From NCBI RefSeq assembly GCF_011043555.1, contig NZ_JAAKGS010000002.1, positions 434,001 to 498,000 of the forward strand: DNA of 64,000 nucleotides. Reading direction: 5' to 3'. The notes beneath the pieces were generated by a model. That model ran no database searches. It was not told the origin of the DNA and saw nothing but the letters and a program-made list of their open reading frames with translations. Shown here piece after piece: positions 16,547 to 25,506 of this stretch. Position numbers and translations under genes: made by a program. The stretch's first letter is position 1. Every line of letters starts with the position of its first letter. The stretch is from Sphingobacterium sp. SGR-19 (GTDB lineage: Bacteria > Bacteroidota > Bacteroidia > Sphingobacteriales > Sphingobacteriaceae).

Positions 16547-16654
16547 CTTCTTTTTCCCCGCGAAAAAGAAGCAAAAAGCTCCCGCTTCGAATGTTTTACA
16601 TTTTGGATCGTGCTAAGGATGAATTTGTACAGTTGTAAAACATTCGGATGCGAC
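16547..16654. repeat. repeat unit 2L: A/T hairpin plus long palindrome
   Basis: Hairpin CTTCTTTTT (16547-16555) / AAAAAGAAG (16563-16571), then a palindrome 16583-16654 with outer arm CGCTTCGAATGTTTTACA and inner arm GTCGCATCCGAATGTTTTAC on the minus strand. Its interior contains CGTGCTAAGGATG, the exact reverse complement of a segment in unit 2R. It lies in the 357-nt gap between the OstA-like gene and tilS; apart from the two units and two promoters I see nothing else there. Confidence 0.75.
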
Positions 16655-16710
16655 ATTAGCGTTTAAGAATGGGATAATACAATTGCATGAACCCTCCTTT
16701 AACTTTTTAG

Positions 16711-16824
16711 GTCGCATCCAGATATTTGAGGTCTGTAGACGCCCATCCTTAGCACGGTCCCTTTTTCTCAAATATCTGAAGCGACGAGCTTTTTTGCATA
16801 CTTTTTTTGCGGGAAAAAAAGTAT
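16711..16824. repeat. repeat unit 2R: long palindrome plus A/T hairpin before tilS
   Basis: Palindrome 16711-16785 pairs GTCGCATCCAGATATTTGAG (inner arm) with CTCAAATATCTGAAGCGAC (outer arm). Its interior carries CATCCTTAGCACG, the inverse of unit 2L. The hairpin ATACTTTTTTT (16798-16808) / AAAAAAAGTAT (16814-16824) follows and ends 23 nt before the tilS ATG. Confidence 0.75.
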
Positions 16825-16835
16825 AAAGAAAAACT

Positions 16836-16843
16836 TAACTTTG
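16836..16843 (+). promoter_or_regulatory. predicted -7 box of tilS, near-leaderless
   Basis: TAACTTTG matches TAnnTTTG, ends 4 nt before the ATG at 16848, and begins 11 nt after the repeat hairpin, the same geometry as at trmN6. Confidence 0.5.
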
Positions 16844-16847
16844 AACT

Positions 16848-18182
16848 ATGGATTTGGTTCATCGTTTTCAACAATATATGCAAGAAACATTGGATGTTAG
16901 TGTGGACGATAAAGTCCTGCTGACAGTTAGTGGTGGACGAGATTCCATGTTAATGGCGCATCTTTTCATAGCATCTGGCTATTCTTGTGTCATAGCACAT
17001 TGTAATTTCCATTTACGCGAAGTGGACGCTGACTTAGATGAGCAGCTGGTAAGCGTGTTTGCGGAACGAAATAAAGTTCCTTTCTTTGCTCGGCATTTCC
17101 AAACGAATGCCTACGCAAAGCAGTATGGTGTGTCCACCCAAATGGCGGCACGTGAACTGCGCTATGCTTGGTTTGAAGAACTGCGTATACAACAAGGTGT
17201 CGATTGGATTGCTGTCGCACAGCATCAAGATGACCATATCGAAACGGTGTTGCTTAATCTGACGAGAGGAACAGGTCTGCAGGGGCTACAGGGGATTCTT
17301 CCGAAAAGAGGAAATATAATTAGACCTTTACTCTTTTTGTCATCGGAAGAAATTACAACCCACGTAAAGGAATTGCAGATTCCATTTCGGGACGACCAAT
17401 CTAATTTTTCTACAAAGTACGCACGAAATAAAGTGCGCTTGGAAATTATACCTAAGTTTCGGGAAATTAGTGCGGAATTTGACGATATCATGCGGGAGAA
17501 TATTGTTCATTTTCAAGAAGCGTATGATTTGCTTCAATCGTTTGTTTTACCTATTCGAGAGGAACTGTTTATGTCAGAAGACAGTTTAATCCGCATTAAG
17601 AAATCAAAATTGCAACCCTATCTTCATCGGCTTCCTTTATTGTTTGAGCTGTTTAAACCTTATGATTTCTCTAAAAATGTTTTGGCAGATATGCGGGAAC
17701 ATTGGAATGGTGAATCGGGTAAAATATTCCACTCGCCGGAATATGAGTTATTGTTGGATAGGGACGATATTTGGCTGAAAGCAAAGGCAGAAAAACACTT
17801 CTCCGGTTCGGCTATAGAAATACAAACGAGTACTTCTTTTTTTTCTTTTGCAGATAAGCTATTCGAAATATCGATAGGAGGGAACACATCTATCTGCCCA
17901 TCAGAAAATGTGCTACAGTTGGATTATGAAAAGCTGCAGTTTCCGCTGAAATTGCGGTTCTGGGAAGAGGGTGATTATTTTTATCCGCTCGGCATGGAAG
18001 GCAAAAGTAAAAAGGTAAGTGACTACTTCATCCAGAAGAAAATAGGACGGTATGCGAAGGTGACAATTCCTATATTAATCAATGGAAACGGCGATATCGT
18101 ATGGATTGTTAACTATCGTGCAGATAATCGGTATAGGATAACGAAAAGTACAAAAAAAGTCTTTACTTTAGTTTGTAAATAA
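16848..18182 (+). CDS. tilS: tRNA(Ile)-lysidine synthetase
   Basis: The 444-residue enzyme uses ATP and lysine to convert C34 of the CAU-anticodon tRNA(Ile) to lysidine, which switches both charging and decoding to isoleucine. The N-terminal PP-loop SGGRDS (28-33) activates the base. HCNFHLR (51-57) and the AVAQHQDDHIETVLLNL segment (about 122-138), followed by LTRGTG, are TilS hallmarks. The C-terminal half contains the tRNA-binding domain ending in PLKLRFWEEGDYFYPLG. The length is normal for the long bacterial form. A repeat hairpin and a -7 box lie just upstream. Confidence 0.95.
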   Translation: MDLVHRFQQYMQETLDVSVDDKVLLTVSGGRDSMLMAHLFIASGYSCVIAHCNFHLREVDADLDEQLVSVFAERNKVPFFARHFQTNAYAKQYGVSTQMAARELRYAWFEELRIQQGVDWIAVAQHQDDHIETVLLNLTRGTGLQGLQGILPKRGNIIRPLLFLSSEEITTHVKELQIPFRDDQSNFSTKYARNKVRLEIIPKFREISAEFDDIMRENIVHFQEAYDLLQSFVLPIREELFMSEDSLIRIKKSKLQPYLHRLPLLFELFKPYDFSKNVLADMREHWNGESGKIFHSPEYELLLDRDDIWLKAKAEKHFSGSAIEIQTSTSFFSFADKLFEISIGGNTSICPSENVLQLDYEKLQFPLKLRFWEEGDYFYPLGMEGKSKKVSDYFIQKKIGRYAKVTIPILINGNGDIVWIVNYRADNRYRITKSTKKVFTLVCK

Positions 18183-18187
18183 AAGCT

Positions 18188-18679
18188 ATGAGCGGACATT
18201 ATTTTTTTCAGGAAAAACAATATTTAGGACGGGATGCTACGTGGATTAGTGTACGGATGATATTGGCTCTATTTTGTTTTGTAGCGTATTATTTAAATAT
18301 AGAAAATATGCCTTCGAGACAATTGTTTTTCATTGTCGGGACAGGTGTTATTGTCGTCTCCATCATAATGATTTACATGGTGCATTATAAAACGACAGTG
18401 GAGGGAAAGTTTTTGATCCTAAGTGGGCTGTGGTCGTCTAAATTAGTTAAAATAGACTTGTATAATATTGCTAAGGTAGAATTAAAACCATATAGTTCTT
18501 TTATTTTCAATAATCCGGTTTATAATTTGCATAAAGGGGGAAAAATCCGTTTTTATTCGGGAGGAAAAGATGCCGTATGGCTGACGGATAAAGAGGGATT
18601 GATATATATTATCGGTTCGCACAAAGCAGAAGAGTTAGCACGCGCTATTATGGAGGCTAAGCGAAAGCTAAATACTTAA
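18188..18679 (+). CDS. small membrane protein with PH-like domain
   Basis: The 163-residue protein has two transmembrane helices (about 22-36 and 46-65) and a short loop between them. They are followed by a beta-rich domain (FLILSGLWSSKLVKIDL, IRFYSGGKDAVWL) and a C-terminal helix. The layout resembles bacterial PH-domain membrane proteins (bPH_2-like), whose functions are mostly unknown. It follows tilS by 5 nt and is probably co-transcribed with it. The family assignment is tentative. Confidence 0.7.
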   Translation: MSGHYFFQEKQYLGRDATWISVRMILALFCFVAYYLNIENMPSRQLFFIVGTGVIVVSIIMIYMVHYKTTVEGKFLILSGLWSSKLVKIDLYNIAKVELKPYSSFIFNNPVYNLHKGGKIRFYSGGKDAVWLTDKEGLIYIIGSHKAEELARAIMEAKRKLNT

Positions 18680-18763
18680 ATTTTGTTAACGGTTCTGATG
18701 CTGACATTCTGTTGACGGTAAAAAAAGAATTAATTTGCTAAATTTGATAAAAACGTAAAACGC

Positions 18764-19084
18764 ATGGAACTACTTAAAATACTCGCTATATTTTTGCTTG
18801 TCTTTTATGGATTAAAATACTTATTTCGTCTCTTAATGCCTTTTGCATTGCGTAAAATGACGGAGCGTCTCATGAATAAAGCGCAACAGCAACAATCTAC
18901 AGGGGGGGGACGCGGTACATATTATTATACGACCGGAGGAAATCCTTTTGATCAATTTAAGCAACAAACTCCACCAAAAAAAGAGGGGGAGGTACGTGTG
19001 GATTATGTACCACAGGATGATGCTAAATCAAAAAAAGGAACGCAAACTGCAGGGGAGTTTATTGATTTCGAGGAGGTTAAGTAG
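18764..19084 (+). CDS. DUF4834 family protein
   Basis: The 106-residue protein has one N-terminal transmembrane helix (LLKILAIFLLVFYGLKYLF), a short basic segment, a Gly/Thr/Tyr-rich stretch (about 45-62), and a conserved acidic end FIDFEEVK. That combination is the DUF4834 pattern found next to recF in Bacteroidota. Function is unknown. A candidate -7 box TAAATTTG lies at 18739-18746. It ends 5 nt before recF, so recF is likely on the same transcript. Confidence 0.8.
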   Translation: MELLKILAIFLLVFYGLKYLFRLLMPFALRKMTERLMNKAQQQQSTGGGRGTYYYTTGGNPFDQFKQQTPPKKEGEVRVDYVPQDDAKSKKGTQTAGEFIDFEEVK

Positions 19085-19089
19085 GCCGG

Positions 19090-20193
19090 ATGTGGTTAAG
19101 GCAACTTTCAGTTTTCAATTTTAAGAACTATACCGAATCCTCTTTGGAGTTTTTGCCCCAGATAAATGCTTTTGCTGGAGCAAATGGTGCCGGGAAGACC
19201 AATTTACTTGATGCTATACACTATCTTGCCTTATGCAAGTCTTATTTTAATCCGATCGACTCACAGCATATCAAAAAGGGCTTCGACTGGTTTATCGTGC
19301 AAGGTGAATTTGAACGCGACGAAGTACCGGATGTTATTTCTTGTAGCTTAAAAAAAAATCAGAAAAAGCAATTTAAACGTAATAAAAAGGATTACCAACG
19401 TCTGGCGGATCATATTGGGTTATTTCCGTTGGTCATGATCTCTCCTAATGATACGATTATCGTGACGGAAGGAAGCGAAGAACGACGTAAATTCATGGAT
19501 AATGTTATCTCCCAAACAGATAATCATTATTTAGATATACTTATCCAGTATAATAAGATTCTTTTGCAGCGCAATACGCTGCTTAAACAGGTGAAGGAAA
19601 AAGGCGTATTGGATCTGGGAGTATTGGAGATTTTGAACTTGCAGTTGAGCGAAGTAGGGGAGCGGATATTTGAAAGAAGAAAGCAGTTTATGAATGAATT
19701 TCTTCCCGAATTTGAACGATACTATGCATTCTTAACAGAAGGAGCAGAGGAGGTTTCGTTGGTTTACGAATCACCGTTAATGGGAACGGATTTCGAAACG
19801 TTGCTACGGAATAGCTTGGAAAAAGATCGCGTATTGGAGCGGACCTCGCAAGGGATTCATAAAGATGATTTGTTGTTTACGATCCATGATGATATGGCAT
19901 TAAAAAAATTCGGTTCGCAAGGCCAGCAGAAATCTTTTTTGATTGCCTTAAAATTGGCACAATACAGTTTCCTTCGAAGCAAGAAAAAATATAAGCCGCT
20001 GTTATTATTAGATGATATTTTTGACAAGTTGGATGATAAGAGAACAAAAAAGCTTATGCAGCTTGTTTCAGAGGACGAGTTTGGACAGATTTTCATTACA
20101 GATACGGATGCGGAAAGAATAAAAGATATTTTTGTTGAAATAGCGCAACCAATTCGTATTTTTGAAGTGAAAGGGGGCACTATTGATGTATAA
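19090..20193 (+). CDS. recF: DNA replication and repair protein RecF
   Basis: The 367-residue SMC-like ATPase loads RecA at gaps as part of RecFOR. Walker A is GANGAGKT (about 29-36), followed by the typical LLDAIHYLALCKSYF. The signature motif is FGSQGQQKSFLIALKLA (about 274-290) and Walker B is PLLLLDDIFDKLD (about 304-316). Length and motif spacing are normal. It is followed by a DUF721/DciA-like gene that overlaps it by 8 nt, a usual arrangement in this phylum. Confidence 0.95.
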   Translation: MWLRQLSVFNFKNYTESSLEFLPQINAFAGANGAGKTNLLDAIHYLALCKSYFNPIDSQHIKKGFDWFIVQGEFERDEVPDVISCSLKKNQKKQFKRNKKDYQRLADHIGLFPLVMISPNDTIIVTEGSEERRKFMDNVISQTDNHYLDILIQYNKILLQRNTLLKQVKEKGVLDLGVLEILNLQLSEVGERIFERRKQFMNEFLPEFERYYAFLTEGAEEVSLVYESPLMGTDFETLLRNSLEKDRVLERTSQGIHKDDLLFTIHDDMALKKFGSQGQQKSFLIALKLAQYSFLRSKKKYKPLLLLDDIFDKLDDKRTKKLMQLVSEDEFGQIFITDTDAERIKDIFVEIAQPIRIFEVKGGTIDV

Positions 20194-20500
20194 GAAGAAA
20201 CAGGATGAAATCCCAACTAAAGATGATGTCGGCATCAAGGAGGCTATCGAGAAATGGATTGAAACTTATCGTCTACGCTCCAAATATGATGAATCATCGA
20301 TAGTGAATGCTTGGCCCGATATTATCGGGAAAGCTATTGCTAACCGTACCCAGAAAATTTACATCCACGATAAAAAATTGTTTGTTAAGGTCGAGTCAGC
20401 GGTGATTAAGAATGAATTGGCATTGATGCGCCGTCAGATTATCGGCCGTGTGAACGAATATGTTGGACACGTTGTGGTAGAAGAGTTTGTAATCCTATAA
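20186..20500 (+). CDS. DUF721 (DciA-like) protein
   Basis: From the ATG at 20186 (ATGTATAA, sharing 8 nt with the recF end) the protein has 104 residues. It holds the DUF721 core: AIEKWIETYRLRSKYDESSI, then VNAWPDIIGKAIANRT (about 46-61), and FVKVESAVIKNELALMRRQI. DciA-type DUF721 proteins help load the replicative helicase in bacteria without DnaC. In this family the short form lacks the extra domain, so the role is inferred. The end converges on the TsaC-like gene with a 6-nt overlap. Confidence 0.82.
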   Translation: MYKKKQDEIPTKDDVGIKEAIEKWIETYRLRSKYDESSIVNAWPDIIGKAIANRTQKIYIHDKKLFVKVESAVIKNELALMRRQIIGRVNEYVGHVVVEEFVIL

Positions 20501-21115
20501 ATATTCTTCGAGATCACCTTTTCCTTCTCTTATTACGGCAAATTCTCCTGATGTAACATCGACAATCGTCGACGCGACATTGCCTCCATAACCACCGTCG
20601 ATAACCAAATCAACAAGGTCTTGATATTTTTCATATATCAGTTCAGGATCAGTAGAATATTCGATGATATCATCTTCATCACGGATGGACGAAGTAACAA
20701 TCGGATTGCCTAGTTCTTTGACAATTTCGCGGACGATATTGTTATCCGGAACGCGGATACCCACGGTTTTCTTTTTCGTGCTTAAGAGTTTGGGAACTTG
20801 ACTGCTGGCATTGAAGATGAAAGTGAAAGGACCCGGTAGCGTTTTCTTTAATACACGAAATACAGCTGTGTCAAAGGGTTTGGTGTATTGCGAAATGTCG
20901 GTCAAATCATAACATATAAACGATAGATTGGACTTTTCTGGTTTAAGGCCTCTGATCTTGCATACGCGTTCAATGGCTTTCTGATTTGTAATATCACAGC
21001 CGATACCGTATACGGTGTCCGTAGGATATATAATGACACCACCTTTTTTGAGAACATCTACCGCCTGTTCGATAAATTTCGGATTCGGATTCTCTTCGTA
21101 TATTCTTAAAAGCAT
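20495..21115 (-). CDS. L-threonylcarbamoyladenylate synthase (Sua5/YciO/YrdC family)
   Basis: The 206-residue protein is a single YrdC domain. It has the N-terminal nucleotide-binding region GGVIIYPTDTVYGIGCD (30-46), then KPEKSNLSFIC (about 78-88), GPFTFIF, and VGIRVPDN (about 143-150). The family makes threonylcarbamoyl-AMP from Thr, bicarbonate and ATP for tRNA t6A37. The YciO branch is close and partly degenerate, so I cannot distinguish TsaC from YciO by eye. The Sua5 domain is absent. It is transcribed alone on the minus strand. Confidence 0.82.
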   Translation of the reverse strand: MLLRIYEENPNPKFIEQAVDVLKKGGVIIYPTDTVYGIGCDITNQKAIERVCKIRGLKPEKSNLSFICYDLTDISQYTKPFDTAVFRVLKKTLPGPFTFIFNASSQVPKLLSTKKKTVGIRVPDNNIVREIVKELGNPIVTSSIRDEDDIIEYSTDPELIYEKYQDLVDLVIDGGYGGNVASTIVDVTSGEFAVIREGKGDLEEYL

Positions 21116-21144
21116 GTGATATAATGATAAGAAGCTATAAAAAT

Positions 21145-21179
21145 AAAACCGCTGAAAGTTAAAAAAGTTCAGCGGTTTT
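21145..21179 (-). terminator. intrinsic terminator of asnS
   Basis: AAAACCGCTGAA / TTCAGCGGTTTT form a 12-bp hairpin with an 11-nt loop. On the minus strand it is followed by a T-rich tract (TATTTTTAT), 10 nt past the asnS stop codon. Confidence 0.75.
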
Positions 21180-21188
21180 ACCCTTTTA

Positions 21189-22634
21189 TTAAAATTCCGC
21201 GTTTTTGGGAGTTCTTGGAAACGGAATAACGTCTCGTATATTGGTCATCCCGGTTACAAATAACACCAAGCGTTCAAAACCTACACCAAAACCTGAATGT
21301 GGAGCAGATCCGAAACGACGCGTGTCTAGGAACCAATCCATCTCTTCCTCGGGGATGCCGACTTCGGCCATACGGGTGAGCAGCTTGCCAAGATTTTCTT
21401 CCCGCTGTGAGCCACCTACCATTTCACCGATTCCTGGAAATAGGATATCCATTGCGCGTACCGTATGGCGACCTTGCGCATCAGGTTCATTCTGTTTCAT
21501 GTAGAACGATTTGATTTCGCGCGGATAGTCCGTCAGAATTACCGGTTTCTTATAGTGTTTTTCTACCAAGTAGCGCTCGTGTTCCGATTGTAAATCCGCA
21601 CCCCATTCATCGATAAGGTATTTGAATTGCTTCTTCTGATTGGGCTTGCTTCTTTTGAGGATTTCAATAGCCTCTGTATAAGTGACACGTTCAAAATCGT
21701 TTTCGATTACGAAGTTCAATTTTTCAATCAGCCCCATTTCAGAACGTTGGTTCTGAGGTTTTGATTTCTCTTCTTCCAATAGACGGCTGTTCAGTAGCTC
21801 AATTTCTTCCGGACAGGTATTTAGCGCATATTGAATGACGTATTTCAGCAAGTCCTCCGCTAAGTCCATATTATCTTCTAGCTCATAGAAAGCCATTTCG
21901 GGTTCAATCATCCAGAACTCGGCTAGATGGCGCGTTGTATTCGAGTTCTCTGCCCGGAAGGTAGGACCGAAAGTATAGATATTGCCCAATGCCATTGCCG
22001 CCAGCTCACCCTCTAATTGTCCGGATACCGTCAGGTTCGTCGGTTTACCGAAAAAATCTTCTTTAAAGTCTATTTCGCCCGATTCGGTACGAGGAGGATT
22101 ATTTAAATCCAAGGTTGTTACCTGGAACATCTCGCCAGCACCCTCCGCGTCAGAACCAGTAATAATGGGCGTATGCATATACACGAAATCCCGTTCGTTG
22201 AAGAATTTATGCACGGCAAATGCTAGCGCGTTGCGCACTTTAAATATGGCGTTAAATGTACCCGTTCGAAAACGTAGGTGCGCTATTTCCCGTAAAAATT
22301 CCAAACTGTGCTTTTTCGGTTGTAATGGATATTTCTCTGGATCTGAATCGCCTAGGATAGTCAGTTCATTAACTTTAATCTCTACACGTTGCCCTTTCCC
22401 CAGAGATTCTACAAGTTGCCCTTTTACCCGTATTGCTGCACCCGTTGTTATCCGTTTCAATAAGGCTTCATTCGTATGCTCAAAATCTACAACAGCCTGT
22501 ATATTGTTGATAGACGAACCGTCGTTGATCGCTATAAATTGATTGTTACGGAAAGTCCGTACCCAACCTTTGACAATGACTTCTTTACCGAATTCTTCTG
22601 TTTTTAATAACTCTTTTATACGTGTGTGTTCCAT
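21189..22634 (-). CDS. asnS: asparaginyl-tRNA synthetase
   Basis: The 481-residue class IIb synthetase has an N-terminal OB-fold anticodon-binding domain (about 1-120, with [11 protein letters not shown]). The class II catalytic core follows: motif 2 is around [21 protein letters not shown] and motif 3 is [15 protein letters not shown] near the C-terminus. The overall length and the [11 protein letters not shown] sequence fit AsnRS and not AspRS. The start region has a repeat hairpin ending 22 nt upstream and no canonical -7 box. Confidence 0.95.
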   Translation of the reverse strand: MEHTRIKELLKTEEFGKEVIVKGWVRTFRNNQFIAINDGSSINNIQAVVDFEHTNEALLKRITTGAAIRVKGQLVESLGKGQRVEIKVNELTILGDSDPEKYPLQPKKHSLEFLREIAHLRFRTGTFNAIFKVRNALAFAVHKFFNERDFVYMHTPIITGSDAEGAGEMFQVTTLDLNNPPRTESGEIDFKEDFFGKPTNLTVSGQLEGELAAMALGNIYTFGPTFRAENSNTTRHLAEFWMIEPEMAFYELEDNMDLAEDLLKYVIQYALNTCPEEIELLNSRLLEEEKSKPQNQRSEMGLIEKLNFVIENDFERVTYTEAIEILKRSKPNQKKQFKYLIDEWGADLQSEHERYLVEKHYKKPVILTDYPREIKSFYMKQNEPDAQGRHTVRAMDILFPGIGEMVGGSQREENLGKLLTRMAEVGIPEEEMDWFLDTRRFGSAPHSGFGVGFERLVLFVTGMTNIRDVIPFPRTPKNAEF

Positions 22635-22656
22635 TTTAATAATAGTATTATTATAC

Positions 22657-22817
22657 TCTCCTTTTTTCTTGATAAAAAAGGAGACAAAAAATCAAGACTG
22701 AATATGGTTCTGCTATTTTTCTTTGTCTATTCCTAAACAAAATAAAACTCGCTTCGCTCAAACATTATTTTGTTTTTAACGGAATAGCCGGCAGAAAAAA
22801 TGGCCGCAGAACAATAT
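22657..22817. repeat. repeat unit 3L: A/T hairpin plus nested palindrome
   Basis: Hairpin TCTCCTTTTTT (22657-22667) / AAAAAAGGAGA (22674-22684) is followed by nested inverted repeats. The outer pair is ATATGGTTCTGC (22702-22713) / GCAGAACAATAT (22806-22817). The middle pair is CTATTCC (22727-22733) / GGAATAG (22781-22787). The core pair is CAAAATAA (22738-22745) / TTATTTTG (22765-22772). The stem sequences differ from the other palindromes but the layout is the same. The unit lies in the 473-nt gap between asnS and sucC; 22818-22932 holds nothing I can assign. Confidence 0.7.
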
Positions 22818-22932
22818 AAGGTCATTTTAGTCCGCGTCATCACTTACCTTACTGATCGCATTTATTTACGCAGTACACACGGCCAGTTTGTCTTTCAGCA
22901 CGCCATGCACCATCCCCATCTTAACCTCTAAT

Positions 22933-23038
22933 GTCGCATCCGGATGTTTTACAACTGCACAAATTCATTCTTCGTACTATCCCAGATGTAAAACATCCGA
23001 AGCGACGATTTTTTCGTTCTTTTTTCTAAAAAAAGAAC
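22933..23038. repeat. repeat unit 3R: long palindrome plus A/T hairpin
   Basis: Palindrome 22933-23006 pairs GTCGCATCCGGATGTTTTAC with a GTAAAACATCCGAAGCGAC arm. The interior (CTGCACAAATTCATTC...) is nearly identical to that of unit 1R and, inverted, unit 2L. Hairpin GTTCTTTTTT (23016-23025) / AAAAAAGAAC (23029-23038) follows. No gene start lies next to this hairpin; the 3' end of sucC is beyond it. Confidence 0.75.
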
Positions 23039-23056
23039 ATAAAAAAATATTTTAAT

Positions 23057-23092
23057 AAAAAAAACCGGTTTTCGAAAGGAAACCGGTTTTTT
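23057..23092 (-). terminator. intrinsic terminator of sucC
   Basis: AAAACCGGTTT / AAACCGGTTTT pair around a short TCGAAAGG loop. On the minus strand a T-run follows (TTTTTTTTATT). Confidence 0.75.
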
Positions 23093-23107
23093 ATAACATT
23101 GTCTTTA

Positions 23108-24301
23108 TTATCCTTTCAGTACTTTCGTTACTAATTCTGCCGCTTCTTTCAACAAGATAGCAGAGTAAACTTGCAAGCCGGATTCATCAATTAATTTTTT
23201 GGCTTCTGCAGCGTTTGTACCTTGAAGACGAACGATGATAGGCACAGGGATGTTTCCAATTTCCTGGTATGCATCGATTACGCCTTGTGCAACGCGGTCA
23301 CAACGAACGATACCACCAAAGATGTTGATCAAAATAGCTTTTACGTTAGGGTCTTTCAAAATAATATTAAAACCAGCTTTTACGGTTTCCGCATTTGCTG
23401 TACCACCTACGTCCAAGAAATTTGCTGGTTCACCGCCAGCAAGTTTAATGATGTCCATAGTCGCCATAGCCAATCCGGCACCGTTTACCATACAGCCTAC
23501 ATTACCATCCAGTTTTACATAATTCAAATTAGACTTTCCTGCTTCTACTTCCGTAGGATCTTCTTCTGCTAAGTCGCGCAAAGCAGCATAGTCTGTGTGA
23601 CGGTATAGTGCGTTTTCGTCAAAATTGACTTTTGCGTCTACGGCGAGGATTTTATCATCTGATGTTTTCAATACAGGATTGATTTCGAACAATGATGCGT
23701 CAATAGAATCGTACGCTTTGTACAAAGCAGCGATGAATTTCACCATTTCTTTATGTGCAGCGCCTGAAAGACCTAGATTGAAAGCAATTTTACGTGCTTG
23801 GAAACCTTGTAAACCTGCCTTAGGGTCGATTTCTTCTTTGAAAATTAAGTGAGGAGTTTTTTCAGCAACTTCTTCAATGTCCATGCCGCCTTCGGTAGAG
23901 TACATGATGATGTTACGTCCTGTTGCCCGGTCTAATAAAACGGAAACATAAAATTCTTTGACTTCACTCTCTCCAGGGTAATATACATCCTGTGCAACCA
24001 AAACTTTACTTACTTTTTTCCCTTCGGGACCTGTTTGTGGAGTAACCAGCTGCATGCCGATGATATCTGTTGCACGTTGCAACACCTCATCGTGGTTTTT
24101 TGCCAATTTCACACCACCACCTTTACCGCGGCCGCCGGCATGGATTTGTGCTTTTACGACCACCCAGTCCGAGTTAAAATCTTGTTTTAATGTCTGTGCA
24201 GCCTCAACAGCCTGCTCAGGAGTTTCTGCAAGGATTCCTTCTTGAACTCTTACGCCAAAACTTTTAAGTATTTCTTTTGCTTGATATTCGTGAATGTTCA
24301 T
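23108..24301 (-). CDS. sucC: succinyl-CoA synthetase beta subunit (ADP-forming)
   Basis: The 397-residue subunit starts with MNIHEYQAKEILKSFGV, the conserved ATP-grasp opening, and contains VVKAQIHAGGRGKGGGVKLA (about 47-66). The C-terminal ligase domain has FLDVGGTANAETV and ILINIFGGIVRCD. It carries the nucleotide-binding half of the TCA enzyme that makes succinate and ATP from succinyl-CoA. sucD is not adjacent and must be elsewhere. It is divergent from the LolD-like gene across 78 nt. Confidence 0.95.
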   Translation of the reverse strand: MNIHEYQAKEILKSFGVRVQEGILAETPEQAVEAAQTLKQDFNSDWVVVKAQIHAGGRGKGGGVKLAKNHDEVLQRATDIIGMQLVTPQTGPEGKKVSKVLVAQDVYYPGESEVKEFYVSVLLDRATGRNIIMYSTEGGMDIEEVAEKTPHLIFKEEIDPKAGLQGFQARKIAFNLGLSGAAHKEMVKFIAALYKAYDSIDASLFEINPVLKTSDDKILAVDAKVNFDENALYRHTDYAALRDLAEEDPTEVEAGKSNLNYVKLDGNVGCMVNGAGLAMATMDIIKLAGGEPANFLDVGGTANAETVKAGFNIILKDPNVKAILINIFGGIVRCDRVAQGVIDAYQEIGNIPVPIIVRLQGTNAAEAKKLIDESGLQVYSAILLKEAAELVTKVLKG

Positions 24302-24367
24302 CTTAAAAAATTTGTCGTAAAATTATGGTTTTTAAATGGAAAGGGCAAGTAATTATTTTTTGTTTAT

Positions 24368-24375
24368 TACCTTCG
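24368..24375 (+). promoter_or_regulatory. possible -7 box of the LolD-like gene
   Basis: TACCTTCG is one mismatch from TAnnTTTG and ends 4 nt before the ATG at 24380, the same spacing as at trmN6, tilS and the DEAD-box gene. Confidence 0.35.
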
Positions 24376-24379
24376 TATC

Positions 24380-25033
24380 ATGATATTGGAAGCAAACCAG
24401 CTATATAAGTCTTTCGGTCAACTGCCGATTTTACGCGGTGTAGATCTTTTTGTGGAAAAAGGAGAGATTGTTTCTATTGTTGGCGCATCGGGTGCAGGCA
24501 AAAGTACATTGCTACATATTATCGGTACGCTCGACAGACCAGATAGTGGACAGATTGTCATTAACGGTACGGACGTAAGTGAACTGAGTGAAAAGAAAAT
24601 GAGTTTATTTCGCAATAAACATATAGGTTTTGTATTCCAATTTCATCATCTACTACCGGAATTTACAGCGCTCGAAAATGTTTGTATTCCGGCATTTATC
24701 AGCCAGGTTGGGAAAAAAGAGGCAGAAAAACGCGGTATGGAACTTTTGGAAAGATTGGGAGTCCAGCATCGTGCCCAACATAAGCCATCGGAAATGTCCG
24801 GCGGTGAGCAGCAAAGAGTTTCGGTGGCGCGGGCATTAATCAATCAACCAGCACTAATCCTGGCCGATGAACCTTCCGGCAACCTCGACTCGGAGAATGC
24901 CGCTTCTTTGCACCAGTTGTTTTTTGAACTACGTGCCTCGCTTGGCCAGACCTTTATCATTGTTACGCACAATGAGGAGCTGGCGAATATCTCAGACCGT
25001 ACGGTTCACATGCGCGATGGACAGATTCTTTGA
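24380..25033 (+). CDS. ABC transporter ATP-binding protein, LolD/MacB type
   Basis: The 217-residue ATPase has Walker A GASGAGKS (35-42), a Q-loop [16 protein letters not shown], signature [15 protein letters not shown] (about 139-153), Walker B ILADEP and the H-loop VTHNEE. The sequence [20 protein letters not shown] is typical of the LolD family that powers lipoprotein release or MacB-type export. The membrane partner is not in this window next to it, so the precise substrate is open. It is followed closely (5 nt) by an orphan pre-ATP-grasp-like gene. Confidence 0.85.
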   Translation: MILEANQLYKSFGQLPILRGVDLFVEKGEIVSIVGASGAGKSTLLHIIGTLDRPDSGQIVINGTDVSELSEKKMSLFRNKHIGFVFQFHHLLPEFTALENVCIPAFISQVGKKEAEKRGMELLERLGVQHRAQHKPSEMSGGEQQRVSVARALINQPALILADEPSGNLDSENAASLHQLFFELRASLGQTFIIVTHNEELANISDRTVHMRDGQIL

Positions 25034-25038
25034 AATAA

Positions 25039-25506
25039 ATGATAGATAGTATTTTAATAACTTACGGTACACGGCCTTTTGCTCAGCGTGTCGGTAGACT
25101 ATTGTCTTCACGTTACGAAGTGGCTTACGCTAGTTCGGAACCGTTTCCGGATATATTGCTAAAACAGCGTTATAATCGGATTCCGACAGGAGCAAACCCC
25201 ACGTTCGCGCATGAAATATTAAAATTGTGTTTGGATAGTGGGTATCAGATGGTGCTTCCTTTGGGAAAAATGGAATGGCGACCACTAAATGAAGCTAGGG
25301 TATTACTGGAAGAGTATGGGATAGTCGTTCTATTGCCTTACGATCTGGAAGACCGTTTCATTCTCGAAAACCCATCTGGTAGCGTTCATGTGCTGAAATC
25401 AGGAAAAGATTTGCTGACAGATGAACAGTTATGTGATAGCCATTTTTCGGGCGTAGGCATGTTGTCTGACTCAGGTGAAGAACCTGTATGGTGTGTTATT
25501 GAATGA
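25039..25506 (+). CDS. orphan pre-ATP-grasp-like domain protein
   Basis: The 155-residue protein starts DSILITYGTRPFAQRVGRLL, a Rossmann-like fold. It continues with YNRIPTGANPTFAHEILKLC (about 45-64), MVLPLGKMEW (about 71-80) and LPYDLEDRFILENPSG. This resembles the N-terminal pre-ATP-grasp domain of CarB/PylC-like ligases, up to the point where the ATP-grasp domain would begin. The catalytic ATP-grasp half is absent and the reading frame stops cleanly. It overlaps the next gene by 4 nt (ATGA). A binding or scaffold role is inferred. Confidence 0.6.
   Translation: MIDSILITYGTRPFAQRVGRLLSSRYEVAYASSEPFPDILLKQRYNRIPTGANPTFAHEILKLCLDSGYQMVLPLGKMEWRPLNEARVLLEEYGIVVLLPYDLEDRFILENPSGSVHVLKSGKDLLTDEQLCDSHFSGVGMLSDSGEEPVWCVIE

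Noticed and set aside
21982-22542. Long open frame on the plus strand opposite asnS
   Set aside because: It is antisense to a strongly conserved gene and arises from its codon bias.
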